The translations under genes and the position numbers were made by a program. 50,075 nucleotides of DNA, from the NCBI RefSeq assembly GCF_002101735.1, contig NZ_LQPE01000022.1, positions 1 to 50,075 of the forward strand, given 5' to 3'. Positions 32,429 through 42,812 of the stretch are shown piece after piece (position 1 is the stretch's first letter; every line of letters starts with the position of its first letter). The notes beneath the pieces were generated by a model. It did no database searches. It worked only from the letters and a program-made list of their open reading frames with translations, and had not been told where the DNA came from. Source of the DNA: Mycobacterium kyorinense (GTDB taxonomy: Bacteria; Actinomycetota; Actinomycetes; Mycobacteriales; Mycobacteriaceae).

Positions 32429-32821
32429 TCAGCGCACGGTCCGGTTCCGTAACGCGTTGAGTACGCCCCGCACGGCGTGCTCGGTCACCGATAGCGGCGA
32501 CATCACCGTCTCGCCGACACTCACGATGTAGTCGATCCGCTCGACGATGGCCTCCACCGGCTCGATCAGCGCGACCAGCCGTCGCGCCAGATCGTCCAGG
32601 CCGGTCAGTGTGCCCTCGAAGTGGTCCAGGCCGTTGTCCAGTCGCTCGACGGTGGCATTCAAGACCGACAGCGACTCGTTCAGGTCGTTCAACGTAGGTC
32701 CCAGACCTTTCAGCAACGACTCGAGTTGCGCCACCGTGACGTCGGCGTTCATCGCCGCCTGCGCGAGGGTCTTGATCCGCTCCCGGGGGGCGCGGTCGGT
32801 TTTGTCTGCCATAGCGCTCAT
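32429..32821 (-). CDS. Predicted coiled-coil/phasin-like protein
   Basis: 130-aa protein with no cysteines and a long heptad-like amphipathic region (about residues 20-90: VAQLESLLKGLGPTLNDLNESLSVLNATVERLDNGLDHFEGTLTGLDDL). No signal peptide or membrane helix. It may be the positional counterpart of Rv1444c, since it precedes pgl on the same strand, but I cannot confirm this. Phasin-like granule coats and MCE-associated proteins share this look. Function unknown. ATG 32821 is the longest start; ATG 32812 is equally plausible. Confidence 0.7.
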   Translation of the reverse strand: MSAMADKTDRAPRERIKTLAQAAMNADVTVAQLESLLKGLGPTLNDLNESLSVLNATVERLDNGLDHFEGTLTGLDDLARRLVALIEPVEAIVERIDYIVSVGETVMSPLSVTEHAVRGVLNALRNRTVR

Positions 32822-32868
32822 TATTGCCCCCGGCGGAACCGTCGCGGCCGACAGTGCATCTGATCGGT

Positions 32869-33000
32869 ATGCGTCAGCGACACTGTGAGCGGGATTGGCG
32901 ACACCTCACGACGCCGAGGGCCGCCGAACGTGACACTCTCCGACGGCTCGAGGAGTACGCCGCGGGCTACGCCGACCGGCAGGCCGAGCAGCGAAGCTAG
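32869..33000 (+). CDS. Possible 43-aa small protein
   Basis: An ATG-started frame between the coiled-coil gene and pgl encodes a 43-aa charged peptide ending [18 protein letters not shown], predicted to be helical. The composition looks protein-like, but there is no clear ribosome site, and it might be the remnant of a longer gene. Its stop TAG and the pgl stop on the other strand share the CTAG at 32997-33000. Confidence 0.3.
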   Translation: MRQRHCERDWRHLTTPRAAERDTLRRLEEYAAGYADRQAEQRS

Positions 33001-33746
33001 CTGCCCGACGGCAGCTTGGCGGCCGCTTCGCCGTCCAGAAACCAGACCGTGTTCTCCCGCCCGACGGCTCCGGCAGCCGGGCACGACACCGGGTCGGCGC
33101 CGCCGACCGCGGTGGCCACGGCGTCGGCCTTCTCGCCGCCAGACACCATCATCCAGACTTCGCGGGCCCGCCGGACCGCGGGCAGGGTCAACGTGATCCG
33201 CTCCGCCGGCGGTTTCGGCGAATCGTCGACCCCGACCACCAGCCGGGTGGTTTCGCGAACGGCGGGCGTGTCGGGGAACAACGAATTGACGTGGCCCTCG
33301 GGCCCCACGCCGAGGAAATGGACGTCGAAATCGGGTGCGGGCTGGCCCGGTTCGGCGTTGGCGGCCAAGACCTGTTCGTAAGCCAGCGCCGCGGCGGCCA
33401 GGTCGCTGTCGAATTCGCCGTCGCTGGCCGGCATGGCGTGCACGTTGCGGGCCGGGATGTCGACGTGATCTAGCAGGGCGGCCCGGGCTTGCTTCTCGTT
33501 GCGGTCGTCGTCGTCTTCGGGCACATAGCGCTCGTCGCCCCAGAACAGGTGCACGTTGGCCCAGTCGATGCGCTGCTGCTGGGATTTGAGATATTTCAGC
33601 AGCCGGTTGCCGTTGCCGCCGCCGGTCAGCACGATCAGCGCGCGGCCCCGCGCGGCGACCGCCGCATCGATGACACCGATCAGTCGCTCTCCTGCCGCGG
33701 CAACCAGTGCGTCGCTGTCAGCGAATGTCTCAACATTGGTGCTCAT
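32997..33746 (-). CDS. pgl: 6-phosphogluconolactonase
   Basis: Hydrolyses 6-phosphogluconolactone, the second step of the oxidative pentose phosphate pathway. 249 aa of the DevB/Pgl type with [50 protein letters not shown] and [24 protein letters not shown] 33746 overlaps the opcA stop (ATGA). It is the last gene of the tkt-tal-zwf-opcA-pgl operon (Rv1449c-Rv1445c order). Confidence 0.96.
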   Translation of the reverse strand: MSTNVETFADSDALVAAAGERLIGVIDAAVAARGRALIVLTGGGNGNRLLKYLKSQQQRIDWANVHLFWGDERYVPEDDDDRNEKQARAALLDHVDIPARNVHAMPASDGEFDSDLAAAALAYEQVLAANAEPGQPAPDFDVHFLGVGPEGHVNSLFPDTPAVRETTRLVVGVDDSPKPPAERITLTLPAVRRAREVWMMVSGGEKADAVATAVGGADPVSCPAAGAVGRENTVWFLDGEAAAKLPSGS

Positions 33747-34654
33747 AAATACTCCACCCGGTCGATGCCTTCGAGTGCGGAACAGTAGATCGCGTCGGGA
33801 TCGAGCCGCCGCAAGTCCTCGGCCAGACACTCGCGGGTTTCCCTGCGCGGCAATGGAACCAGCGCGTCCGGCTTGGCGGTGCGACTCAACGTAGCCGTCA
33901 CTCCCTCCTGTGGCCGGCTCAATGTGATCGTCTCGGTGGTACGCACCAGTTCGACTTTGAGCTCGCCGACCGCGCGCCGCACGGGCCCGTCGATGCGACT
34001 GGCCAGCCAACCGGCCAGCACATCCAGGGCCGGCTCGGTCTTCAGGCCGGACACCAGCGCCGACGTGATCGGCTCGTGCGGCGGCTGATCCACCGCCGAC
34101 GCGAGCAGCGCACGCCAGTAGGTGATGCGGCTCCAGGCCAGGTCGGTGTCGCCGGGGGTGTATCCGGGCAGTCGGCTCTTGATCGCCGACAGCGGGTCGA
34201 CGCCGTTGGTTGCGTCGGTGATGCGCCGAATCGCCAACTTGCCCAACGGATCCTGGGCGGGGACCGCGGGTGCGATATCTGGCCACCACGCCACCACCGG
34301 GATATCGGGCAACAGGAACGGCACGACGACGCTGGCGGAGTGGCCGGCCAGCGGACCGGACAGCCACAGCACCACCACCTCGCCGGCGCCGCTGTCACCG
34401 CCGACCCGCAGCTGAGCATCCAACCGTGCCTGCGGGGCATCGGCGTCGCGGTTCATCACCACGATCACCCGGCTGGGGTGTTCGTGGCTGGCGGCGTTGG
34501 CCGCCTCGATCGAATCCTCCAGCACCTCTTCACTATCGGGCGCGATGACCAGAGTCAAAACCCTGCCCATGGTTACCGCGCCGACCCTCTCCCGCAGCTC
34601 GTCGAGTTTCTTGTTGATGGCGGTGGTGCTGGTGTCCGGCAAATCGATGATCAA
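33743..34654 (-). CDS. opcA: Glucose-6-phosphate dehydrogenase assembly protein OpcA
   Basis: 303 aa, allosteric/assembly partner of Zwf in cyanobacteria and actinobacteria. Diagnostic stretches: [39 protein letters not shown], and [24 protein letters not shown] 34654 is chosen because it gives MIIDLPDT, 303 aa as I recall for the M. tuberculosis protein, and GGGGGAGAG lies 9 bases upstream; an in-frame TTG at 34675 would add seven residues. The ribosome site sits at the edge of a repeat-like hairpin element. The gene lies 73 bp after zwf and overlaps pgl. Confidence 0.94.
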   Translation of the reverse strand: MIIDLPDTSTTAINKKLDELRERVGAVTMGRVLTLVIAPDSEEVLEDSIEAANAASHEHPSRVIVVMNRDADAPQARLDAQLRVGGDSGAGEVVVLWLSGPLAGHSASVVVPFLLPDIPVVAWWPDIAPAVPAQDPLGKLAIRRITDATNGVDPLSAIKSRLPGYTPGDTDLAWSRITYWRALLASAVDQPPHEPITSALVSGLKTEPALDVLAGWLASRIDGPVRRAVGELKVELVRTTETITLSRPQEGVTATLSRTAKPDALVPLPRRETRECLAEDLRRLDPDAIYCSALEGIDRVEYL

Positions 34655-34668
34655 TGGCGCCGCTCTCC

Positions 34669-34695
34669 CCCGCAAGCGGGAGGTGCCCCCACCTC
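34669..34695. repeat. Tandem short hairpins, REP-like mycobacterial element
   Basis: Two adjoining palindromes lie in the zwf-opcA gap: CCCGC-AA-GCGGG (34669-34680) and GAGGTG-CCCC-CACCTC (34680-34695). I recall this CCCGCAAGCGGGAGGTGCCCCCAC text as recurrent between mycobacterial genes. It is placed just before opcA and its edge supplies the opcA ribosome site. Confidence 0.5.
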
Positions 34696-34727
34696 ATCGC
34701 TGCGTACTAGATTGCCGCCGGCGCGGA

Positions 34728-36335
34728 TCACGGCCGCCGCCATTCGCGCCCGGTGCGGCGCAGCATCTCGAACGACGACGCCGGACCCCAGGTGCCGGCC
34801 TCATACGGCTCGGGCTTGCCGTGCGCAGCCCAATTGTCCAGAACCGGATCGAGTATCTCCCAAGCCAATTCGACTTCCTCGTTGACCGGAAACAGCGACG
34901 GCTCGCCGAGCAACACGTCGAGGATCAACCGCTCGTAAGCCTCCGGCGAATCCTCGGCGAACGCCGAGCCGTAGGAGAAGTCCATGTTGACGTCGCGGAC
35001 TTCCATGGCGGTGCCGGGCACCTTGGATCCGAACCGCAGCGTGACCCCTTCGTCGGGCTGCACCCGGATCACCAGAGCGTTGGCGCCCAACTCGTCGGTC
35101 ATGGTGGCGTCGAACGGCAGATGCGGCGCACGCTTGAACACCAGCGCGATCTCAGTCACCCTGCGGCCCAGGCGTTTTCCCGTGCGCAGATAGAACGGCA
35201 CCCCCGCCCAGCGTCGGGTGTCCACCTCCAACGTGATGGCGGCGAACGTCTCGGTGACCGAGTCCTTGGAAAAACCCTCCTCGTCGAGCAGCCCCACCAC
35301 CTTCTGCCCGCCCTGCCAGCCGCCGGTGTACTGGCCGCGGCTGGTGGTCTCGTCCAGCGGCTGCGCGAGCTGTGTGGCCGAGAGCACCTTGATCTTCTCG
35401 GTCTGCAGTTCGGTGGGCTGGAAGCTGACGGGCTCCTCCATCGCGGTCAGCGCCAGCAGCTGCATCAGGTGGTTCTGGATCACGTCGCGCGCGGCACCGA
35501 TTCCGTCGTAGTAGCCGGCGCGGCCGCCCAGCCCGATGTCTTCGGCCATGGTGATCTGCACGTGGTCGACGTAGTGCGCGTTCCAGACCGGGTCGAACAG
35601 CTGGTTGGCGAACCGCAACGCCAAGATGTTCTGCACCGTCTCCTTGCCGAGGTAGTGGTCGATGCGGAACACCGACTCCTCCGGGAAGACGCTGTTGACC
35701 ACTTTGTTGAGCTCGCGTGCGCTGTCGAGGTCCTGGCCGAACGGCTTCTCGATCACCACCCGGCTCCATCGGCCGTTGTGCGGCCGGGCCAGCCCGGAGC
35801 GGTCCAGCTGCTCGCAGACTGTCGGGAACGACTTGGGTGGGATGGCCAGATAGAAGGCGTGATTGCCGCCAGTGCCGCGCTCGGCGTCGAGCTTGTCCAG
35901 GCACTCGGCCAGCCGCGCGAACGCGGCGTCGTCGTCGAAAGTGCCTTGCACAAACCGGATTCCCTCGGCCAACCGGTCCCAGATCGCCTGGCGAAACGGT
36001 GTGCGGGCATGCTCCTTGACGGCCTGGTACACCTGCTGGCTGAAGTCCTGGTCCTCCCACTCGCGGCGGGCGAAACCGATCAGTGCGAAGGTGGGCGGAA
36101 GCAGGCCACGGTTGGCCAGGTCGTAGACGGCCGGCATCACCTTCTTGCGGGCCAAGTCACCGGTGACTCCGAAGATCACCAGGCCGCACGACGGAGCGAT
36201 CCGGGGCAGCCGCTTGTCGCGCTTGTCCCGCAACGGGTTTGGTGGCGACCCGCTGCGCCCGGCTTCGCCACGCTTGCGATCACCACGGGGGTTTTGCCAC
36301 TGCCCGGCGGCGGTCCGGGCACCGGCCGGGCTCAC
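34728..36335 (-). CDS. zwf: Glucose-6-phosphate 1-dehydrogenase
   Basis: First enzyme of the oxidative pentose phosphate pathway. 535 aa with cofactor loop [21 protein letters not shown], catalytic [21 protein letters not shown], and C-terminal [17 protein letters not shown]. It corresponds to zwf2 (Rv1447c). The N-terminus is about 20 residues longer than the M. tuberculosis protein as I recall it, with a basic insert [14 protein letters not shown] just before [14 protein letters not shown]. That insert is encoded by a recurrent repeat-like DNA element. Start GTG 36335 overlaps the tal stop (GTGA). A start inside the insert cannot be ruled out. Confidence 0.95.
   Translation of the reverse strand: MSPAGARTAAGQWQNPRGDRKRGEAGRSGSPPNPLRDKRDKRLPRIAPSCGLVIFGVTGDLARKKVMPAVYDLANRGLLPPTFALIGFARREWEDQDFSQQVYQAVKEHARTPFRQAIWDRLAEGIRFVQGTFDDDAAFARLAECLDKLDAERGTGGNHAFYLAIPPKSFPTVCEQLDRSGLARPHNGRWSRVVIEKPFGQDLDSARELNKVVNSVFPEESVFRIDHYLGKETVQNILALRFANQLFDPVWNAHYVDHVQITMAEDIGLGGRAGYYDGIGAARDVIQNHLMQLLALTAMEEPVSFQPTELQTEKIKVLSATQLAQPLDETTSRGQYTGGWQGGQKVVGLLDEEGFSKDSVTETFAAITLEVDTRRWAGVPFYLRTGKRLGRRVTEIALVFKRAPHLPFDATMTDELGANALVIRVQPDEGVTLRFGSKVPGTAMEVRDVNMDFSYGSAFAEDSPEAYERLILDVLLGEPSLFPVNEEVELAWEILDPVLDNWAAHGKPEPYEAGTWGPASSFEMLRRTGREWRRP
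36236..36283. repeat. Repeat-like element inserted in frame in the zwf N-terminus
   Basis: On the minus strand this reads GATCGCAAGCGTGGCGAAGC followed by CGGGCGCAGCGGGTCGCCAC, a text I recall as common in mycobacterial intergenic regions. It encodes the basic insert of Zwf. No second copy was confirmed in this window. Confidence 0.4.
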
Positions 36336-37450
36336 TTGGCGGTGGAGTCGAGCTGGGCTTGGGTTTCCTTCAGCAGCTCGTTCCAGGACTCCTCGAACTT
36401 CTGCACGCCTTCGTTCTCCAGCACGAGGAACACGTCGGTCAGGTCGACGCCCACCGCTTCGAGCTTGTCGAACACCTCCTGTGCCGCCGACGCCGTGCCG
36501 GTGACAGCGTCACCGGTGATGACGCCATGGTCGGCGACGGCGTCAATCGTCTTCTCCGGCATGGTGTTCACCGTGTTCGGGGCGACCAGCTCGGTGACGT
36601 AGAGGGTGTCGGAGTAGTCGGGGTTCTTCACCCCGGTCGACGCCCACAGCGGCCGCTGCACCCGCGCGCCGTCGGCCTTGAGCTTCTCGTAGTCACCACC
36701 GCCGACGAAGACTTCCTGGTAGGCGGCGTAGGCCAGCCGGGCATTGGCGACCCCCGCCTGTCCGCGCAGCGCCAACGCTTCCTCGGTGCCGATCTTTTCC
36801 AGCCGCTTGTCGACCTCGGTGTCCACCCGGGACACGAAAAACGATGCCACCGAATGGATCTTGGACAGGTCGTGGCCGGCCTTCTTGGCCGCCTCCAGCC
36901 CCTTCAGGTAGGCGTCCATCACCGCCCGGTGCCGCTCGACGGAGAAGATCAGCGTGACGTTGACCGAAATCCCCTCCGCCAAAGTGGCGGTGATGGCCGG
37001 CAACCCGGCCTCGGTCGCCGGGATCTTGATGAACAGGTTCGGCCGGTCGACGATCTTCCACAGCTCGACGGCCTGAGCGATGGTCTTGTCGGTGTCGTGC
37101 GCCAGCCGCGGGTCAACCTCGATCGACACCCGGCCGTCGACCCCCTCGGAGGCCTCCCACTGCGGAGTCAGCACGTCGCAGGCGTTGCGGACGTCGTCGG
37201 TGGTGACGGTGCGAATCGTCGCGTCGACGTCGGCGCCGCGCTCGGCCAGCTCGGCCAGCTGCTCGTCGTAGACGTCGCTGTCCGCAAGTGCTTTCTGGAA
37301 GATCGTCGGGTTGGTGGTGACGCCGACGACGCACTTGGTGTCAATCAGTTCCTGTAAGTTGCCGGTCCGCAACCGCTCTCGCGACAAGTCGTCCAGCCAC
37401 ACGGATACGCCCGCAGCGCTCAGAGCGGCGAGGTTTGGATTCTGAGTCAT
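36332..37450 (-). CDS. tal: Transaldolase
   Basis: Transfers a dihydroxyacetone unit between sugar phosphates in the non-oxidative pentose phosphate pathway. 372 aa. [21 protein letters not shown] and [15 protein letters not shown] mark the N-terminus; the Schiff-base lysine is in [36 protein letters not shown] closes the barrel. The length and sequence fit the mycobacterial long form (Rv1448c). It follows tkt by 15 bp and overlaps zwf. Confidence 0.97.
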   Translation of the reverse strand: MTQNPNLAALSAAGVSVWLDDLSRERLRTGNLQELIDTKCVVGVTTNPTIFQKALADSDVYDEQLAELAERGADVDATIRTVTTDDVRNACDVLTPQWEASEGVDGRVSIEVDPRLAHDTDKTIAQAVELWKIVDRPNLFIKIPATEAGLPAITATLAEGISVNVTLIFSVERHRAVMDAYLKGLEAAKKAGHDLSKIHSVASFFVSRVDTEVDKRLEKIGTEEALALRGQAGVANARLAYAAYQEVFVGGGDYEKLKADGARVQRPLWASTGVKNPDYSDTLYVTELVAPNTVNTMPEKTIDAVADHGVITGDAVTGTASAAQEVFDKLEAVGVDLTDVFLVLENEGVQKFEESWNELLKETQAQLDSTAK

Positions 37451-37465
37451 TGGACTTCCTCCTTC

Positions 37466-39556
37466 TCAGTTGTCCAGTGCCCGTTCAGCGGCGGCCACGA
37501 CGGCTTCGTGGGTGAAACCGAACTCGCGGAACAGGGTCTTGTAGTCGGCGGATTCGCCGTAGTGCTCGATCGACACGATCTGTCCGGTGTCGCCGACCAG
37601 CTTGTGCCAGCATTGCGCGACGCCGGCCTCGACGGCGACCCGCGCCGACACGCTCGGCGGGAGCACTTTGTCGCGGTAGTCGGCCGGTTGCGACTCGAAC
37701 CACTCCAGGCAGGGCATCGATACCACCCGCGCGACGATGTCTTTGTCCGCCAATGCTTTTTGGGCTGCGACGGCGATCTGCAGCTCTGAGCCGGTGGCGA
37801 TCAGCACGACGTCGGGTTCGTCGCCGCCGTCGTCGCCGAGCACGTAACCACCCCGGGAGACACCTTCAAAGCTGGTGCCCTCCAGCACCGGCAGGCCTTG
37901 GCGGGTCAGGCAGAGGCCGACCGGGCCGCTGCCGTTGCCGCGGGCCAGGATCGAGCGCCAGGCGTAGGCGGTCTCGTTGGCGTCGCCCGGCCGAACCACC
38001 GACAGGTTCGGAATCGCGCGCAGCGCCGAAAGATGCTCGATCGGCTGATGGGTCGGCCCGTCTTCGCCCAGGCCGATCGAGTCGTGCGTCCACACGTAGA
38101 TGGTGTCGATGTCCATCAACGCCGCCAGCCGTACCGCCGGGCGCATGTAGTCGGAGAACTGCAGGAACGTGCCGCCGTAGGCCCGGGTGGGGCCGTGCAG
38201 CACGATGCCCGACAAGATAGCGGCCATCGCGTGCTCGCGAACACCGAAATGCAGCACCCGGCCGTACCACGACGCAGTGAACTCTTTGGTGGAAATCGAC
38301 GGCGGCCCAAAGGAATCCGCGTCGTTGATCGTGGTGAGGTTGCTCTCGGCCAGGTCTGCCGAGCCGCCCCACAGCTCGGGCAGCTTCGGGGCCACCGCGT
38401 TCAACACCTTGCCGGACGCCTTGCGCGTGGCGATCTCCTCGGAGCCCGGCTCCCAGTGCGGGACATCGGCGTCCCAGCCCTCGGGCAGCTCCTCGGCCGT
38501 CAAGCGGTCCAACAGCGCCTTGCGCTCCGGCTCGCGCTGCACCCAGGCATCGAAATCCGCCTGCCACTTCTCGTGGGCCTCTTTGCCGCGGTCGACCAGC
38601 TTGCGGGTGTGCGCCAGCACGTCATCGCGGACCTCGAAGGTCTTGTCGGGATCGAAGCCGAGCACCTTCTTGACGGCGGCGACCTCGTCCTCGCCCAGCG
38701 CCGCGCCGTGCGCTTTGCCGGTGTTCATGGCGTTGGGGGCCGGATACCCGATGATCGTGCGCAGCTCGATGAACGACGGCCGGTCGGTGACGGCCTTGGC
38801 GTTGGCAATCGCCTCTTCGATCGCGACGACGTTCTCGCCGCCCTCGACCCGCTGCACATGCCAGCCGTACGCCTCATACCGGGCGGCGGTGTCCTCGCAG
38901 AGCGCGATGTTGGTGTCGTCCTCGATCGAGATCTGGTTGTGGTCGTAGAACACGATGAGGTTGCCCAGCTGCTGCACCGCGGCCAGCGACGACGCCTCCG
39001 ACGTCACGCCTTCCTCGATGTCACCGTCGGAGGCGATCACGTAGATGTGGTGGTCGAACGGGCTGGTGCCCGGGGCGGCGTCCGGATCGAACAGGCCCCG
39101 CTCGTAGCGCGAGGCCATCGCCATGCCGACCGCCGACGCCAGGCCCTGGCCCAGCGGGCCGGTGGTGATCTCCACACCCTTGGTGTGCCGGAACTCCGGG
39201 TGGCCCGGTGTCTTGGAGCCCCAGGTGCGCAGCGACTGCAAATCCGATAGCTCCAACCCGAAGCCACCGAGGTAGAGCTGGATGTAGAGGGTCAGGCTGC
39301 TGTGCCCGGCCGACAGCACGAACCGGTCGCGGCCCAGCCAGGTCGTGTCGCTGGGGTCGTGGCGCATCGTTCGCTGAAACAGCGTGTACGCCAGAGGAGC
39401 CAGGCTCATCGCGGTGCCCGGATGGCCGTTGCCGACCTTCTGGACGGCGTCGGCGGCCAGCACCCGGATGGTGTCGACGGCGGCCGAGTCGATATCGGTC
39501 CAGTCGTCGGGGTGGTGCGGTCGGGTGAGCGTAGAGATGTCTTCCAGTGTGGTCAC
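37466..39556 (-). CDS. tkt: Transketolase
   Basis: Thiamine-diphosphate enzyme moving two-carbon units in the pentose phosphate pathway. 696 aa, full length. TPP-binding region: VIASDGDIEEGVTSEASSLAAVQQLGNLIVFYDHNQISIED. Substrate/phosphate region: GNGHPGTAMSLAPLAY, SAGHSSLTLYIQLYLGG, WTHDSIGLGEDGPTHQPIEHL, and the phosphate-binding LTRQGLP. It is the first gene of the tkt-tal-zwf-opcA-pgl operon (Rv1449c) and is divergent from a second, broken transketolase across about 220 bp with no other recognisable feature. Confidence 0.97.
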   Translation of the reverse strand: MTTLEDISTLTRPHHPDDWTDIDSAAVDTIRVLAADAVQKVGNGHPGTAMSLAPLAYTLFQRTMRHDPSDTTWLGRDRFVLSAGHSSLTLYIQLYLGGFGLELSDLQSLRTWGSKTPGHPEFRHTKGVEITTGPLGQGLASAVGMAMASRYERGLFDPDAAPGTSPFDHHIYVIASDGDIEEGVTSEASSLAAVQQLGNLIVFYDHNQISIEDDTNIALCEDTAARYEAYGWHVQRVEGGENVVAIEEAIANAKAVTDRPSFIELRTIIGYPAPNAMNTGKAHGAALGEDEVAAVKKVLGFDPDKTFEVRDDVLAHTRKLVDRGKEAHEKWQADFDAWVQREPERKALLDRLTAEELPEGWDADVPHWEPGSEEIATRKASGKVLNAVAPKLPELWGGSADLAESNLTTINDADSFGPPSISTKEFTASWYGRVLHFGVREHAMAAILSGIVLHGPTRAYGGTFLQFSDYMRPAVRLAALMDIDTIYVWTHDSIGLGEDGPTHQPIEHLSALRAIPNLSVVRPGDANETAYAWRSILARGNGSGPVGLCLTRQGLPVLEGTSFEGVSRGGYVLGDDGGDEPDVVLIATGSELQIAVAAQKALADKDIVARVVSMPCLEWFESQPADYRDKVLPPSVSARVAVEAGVAQCWHKLVGDTGQIVSIEHYGESADYKTLFREFGFTHEAVVAAAERALDN

Positions 39557-39777
39557 GACTCAAGTCCTCGGGTCGACAAGTTGATCCCTCCCCACCCTAG
39601 TGCGGGATTGCTGGTCGCAGCAGGCCGAGATGTCGGGTACCCGCTGAGGGCTGGTGCGAAAATAGCGCGCCCGGCCGCTCGAGCACCGCGATTGCGTGGA
39701 ATGACTGTCGAGTCGCCGCCGGCCTGCCACGATTGGCGAGTGGGTGTGTGAGCAACCAGATCACCGGGGGAACAGAA

Positions 39778-41758
39778 ATGACGGCCGTTGTCGCGGGACC
39801 AGATATCGACGCACTGAGCGTCAACACGATTCGCACTCTGTGCATAGACGCCGTCCAAGCGGCCAACTCCGGCCATCCGGGGACCCCGATGGCGATGGCG
39901 CCCGTCGTCTACGCGTTGTGGCAAAAGGTTCTGCGGTTCGATCCGGCCGATCCCATCTGGCCGAACCGGGATCGGTTCATCCTGTCGGCAGGGCATGCCT
40001 CGACGCTGCTCTACTCGATCCTGCACTTGACCAACGTGCAAGCCGTCGACGCGGACTATGAGACGGTGGGCAAACCGTCCGTCGAGCTGGACGACCTGAA
40101 GAAATTCCGCCAGCTCGACTCCAAGTGCCCGGGCCACCCGGAGTACCGCTGGACATCGGGCATCGAATGCACGACGGGTCCGCTGGGCACCGGTGTGGCG
40201 ACCAGCGTCGGCATGGCGATCGCGTCGCGCTGGCTCGCCGCCACCTACAACCGCCCCGGACACGAGCTGTTCGGATTCAACGTGTACGCCCTCGCCGGCG
40301 ACGGCGACATGATGGAAGGCGTTGCCTCCGAAGCGGCTTCGCTCGCGGCGCATCTGCAGCTGTCGAACCTGTGCTGGGTCTACGACAACAACAAGATCAC
40401 CATCGAGGGCTCGACCGACATCGCGTTCACCGAGGACGTCGCAACCCGGTTCGTCGGCTACGGCTGGAACGTCACCCGCGTCGGCGACGCCAACGACCTG
40501 CAGATGCTGGCCCGCGCATTCGAGACGTTCGCGCACGAGCAACACCGCCCGACGCTGATCATCGTCGACAGCCACATCGCCTACGGCGCACCGACGAAGG
40601 AGGGCACCGCGGCCGCGCACGGTGAGCCGCTCGGCGAGGACGAGGTCCGCGCGGCCAAGTCGTTCTACGGCTTCCCGCCCGACGAGCAGTTCTACATACC
40701 GGAGGGCGTCTATGAGAACTTCGCCGACGGGATCGGCGCGCGCGGCGCCAGGCTGAGCGGCGAGTGGAAGACCGCCTTCGAGGCCTACCGGGCCGAATTC
40801 CCCGACCTGGCCGACCAGCTCGAGCGGATGCAGCGTCGCGAACTGCCCGACGGCTGGGACGCCGACATCCCGACCTTCCCCGCCGACCCGAAGGGCATCG
40901 CGTCGCGGGCGTCGTCCGGGCAGGTGCTCAACGCACTGGCCAAGAACTACCCGTGGCTGATCGGCGGCGCCGCCGACCTCGCGCCGTCGACCAAGACCCT
41001 GCTGACTTTCGACGGTGCCGGTGACTTGGAGCCGGGCAATCCGGGCGGGCGCAACCTGCACTTCGGTGTGCGCGAATTTGCTTCCGGCGCAGTGACGAAC
41101 GGGCTGGCACTGTCCAAGATCCGGGCCTACTGGTCGGGTTTTCTGATCTTCTCCGACTTCGCCCGCGGCGCGATCCGGCTCTCGGCGATCATGGAGATCC
41201 CGACGATCAACATCTTCACGCACGACTCGATCGGGGTCGGGGAGGACGGCCCCACTCACCAGCCGGTTGAGCAGCTGCTGTCCTTGCGCGCCATCCCCGG
41301 CCTGCTGGTGATCCGGCCGTCCGACGCTGGACCGCTCGGTGTATGCGCCGGCATCCGGTCTTGCCCGGGGCGCCTATGTGCTCGCATCGGCCGACCATCC
41401 GGAGCTGATCCTGATGGCGACCGGCAGCGAGGTGTCGCTGGTGGTGGCTGCCTACGAGCAGCTGACCGCGGAGGGGGTGCGGGCCCGGGTGGTGAGCATG
41501 CCCTGCCTGGAGGTGTTCGAGAATCAGCGGCAGTCCTACCGCGACGAGGTGCTGCCGCCGTCGGTGCGGGCGCGCGTCGCGGTCGAACAGGCGTCGACGC
41601 ACGGCTGGCATCGCTACGTCGGGCTCGACGGCGCCGTGATCGGCATGGAGACGTTCGGGGCGTCCGCCCCGTCGAAGGAACTGCTCACCAAGTTCGGTTT
41701 CACCCCGGACCGGGTGGTCGAGACGGCGAGGACCGTGCTGGAACGCGCCAACAGTTGA
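39778..41758 (+). pseudogene. Second transketolase, broken by internal deletion/frameshift
   Basis: A different transketolase type from the operon copy. Frame 1 runs from ATG 39778 (MTAVVAGPDIDALSVNTIRT) with intact TPP motif (GDGDMMEGVASEAASLAAHLQ) to LVIRPSDA at about 41328. The protein then continues in another frame from 41321 ([22 protein letters not shown]) to the true C-terminus at 41758. Against the intact copy at 37466-39556, about 33 residues are missing at the junction, including the equivalent of the substrate-phosphate LTRQ motif. The net deletion is not a multiple of three. The bases CCGACGC at 41321-41327 fit both edges, suggesting deletion between short direct repeats. An assembly error is possible. 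Confidence 0.85.
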
Positions 41759-41815
41759 GCGTCTACCATCCTCTGTAGTAGAAGCCGCGCGCCGCTGCGA
41801 TCCGAGGAGTATTGC

Positions 41816-42739
41816 GTGAGCATTCGCGGGCGCTGGACCAAGCAAGCCCCGAGCCAAGTACGCACTAGCGTGCTGGCGTACCTGGCGCTGACCAAGCCGC
41901 GGGTCATCGAGCTGTTGCTGGTGACCGCAATACCGGCGATGCTGCTGGCCGACCGCGGCACGGTGAACCCCCTGCTGTTCCTCAACACGCTGATCGGCGG
42001 GATGCTGGCCGCCGGCGGCGCCAACACCCTGAACTGCGTCGCCGACGCCGACATCGACAAGGTGATGAAGCGCACCGCGCGCCGGCCGCTGGCCCGGGCC
42101 AGTGTGCCGACCCGCAACGCCCTGGTGTTCGGTTTGGCCTGCAGCGTCGGCGCGTTCTGCTGGCTGTGGTGGACGACGAACCTGCTGTCGGGACTGCTGG
42201 CCGTCGCCACGATCGCGTTCTACGTGTTCGTCTACACGCTTTTGCTGAAGCGCCGCACCTCGCAGAACGTGGTGTGGGGCGGAGCGGCCGGCTGCATGCC
42301 GGTGATGATCGGCTGGTCGGCGGTCACCGGCACCATCGGCTGGCCCGCGCTGGTGATGTTCGCGATCATCTTCTTCTGGACGCCGCCGCACACCTGGGCG
42401 CTGGCCATGCGCTACAAGGAGGACTACCAGGCGGCCGGCGTCCCGATGCTGCCCGCGGTGGCGACCGAGCGCCAAGTCACCAGGCAGATCCTGGTCTACA
42501 CCTGGCTGACCGTGGCCGCGACGCTGGTGCTGGCGCTGGCCACCGGCTGGCTGTACACGGCCGTTGCGGTGGTGGCGGGGGTGTGGTTCCTGGCGATGGC
42601 GCACCAGCTCTACGCCGGGGTCTGCCGCGGGGAGCCGGTCAAGCCGCTGCGGCTGTTTTTGCAGTCGAACAACTACCTGGCCGTGGTGTTCTGCGCGTTG
42701 GCACTGGACTCCGCGATCGCGTTGCCGACCCTGCTGTAG
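41816..42739 (+). CDS. ctaB: Protoheme IX farnesyltransferase (haem O synthase)
   Basis: Membrane prenyltransferase that farnesylates haem b to haem O for cytochrome oxidase. 307 aa, about nine helices. The UbiA-type Asp-rich motif is [20 protein letters not shown] (about residues 78-97), and the second conserved motif is [22 protein letters not shown] 41816 is preceded by GAGGAG. Position after the transketolase locus matches Rv1451 of M. tuberculosis. It marks the end of recognisable synteny; what follows is accessory. Confidence 0.95.
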   Translation: MSIRGRWTKQAPSQVRTSVLAYLALTKPRVIELLLVTAIPAMLLADRGTVNPLLFLNTLIGGMLAAGGANTLNCVADADIDKVMKRTARRPLARASVPTRNALVFGLACSVGAFCWLWWTTNLLSGLLAVATIAFYVFVYTLLLKRRTSQNVVWGGAAGCMPVMIGWSAVTGTIGWPALVMFAIIFFWTPPHTWALAMRYKEDYQAAGVPMLPAVATERQVTRQILVYTWLTVAATLVLALATGWLYTAVAVVAGVWFLAMAHQLYAGVCRGEPVKPLRLFLQSNNYLAVVFCALALDSAIALPTLL

Positions 42740-42812
42740 AGCGTCGGACGGAACTTTTTCCTGCCGTCGGCCGACTAGTGCTCAGGTATGCGTAGCCGGG
42801 GGAGGCTCTGGG

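Noticed and set aside
32421..32434. Perfect palindrome CGCTGACGTCAGCG as an operator
   Set aside because: It simply contains the two converging stop codons of secG and the next gene; no promoter is nearby.
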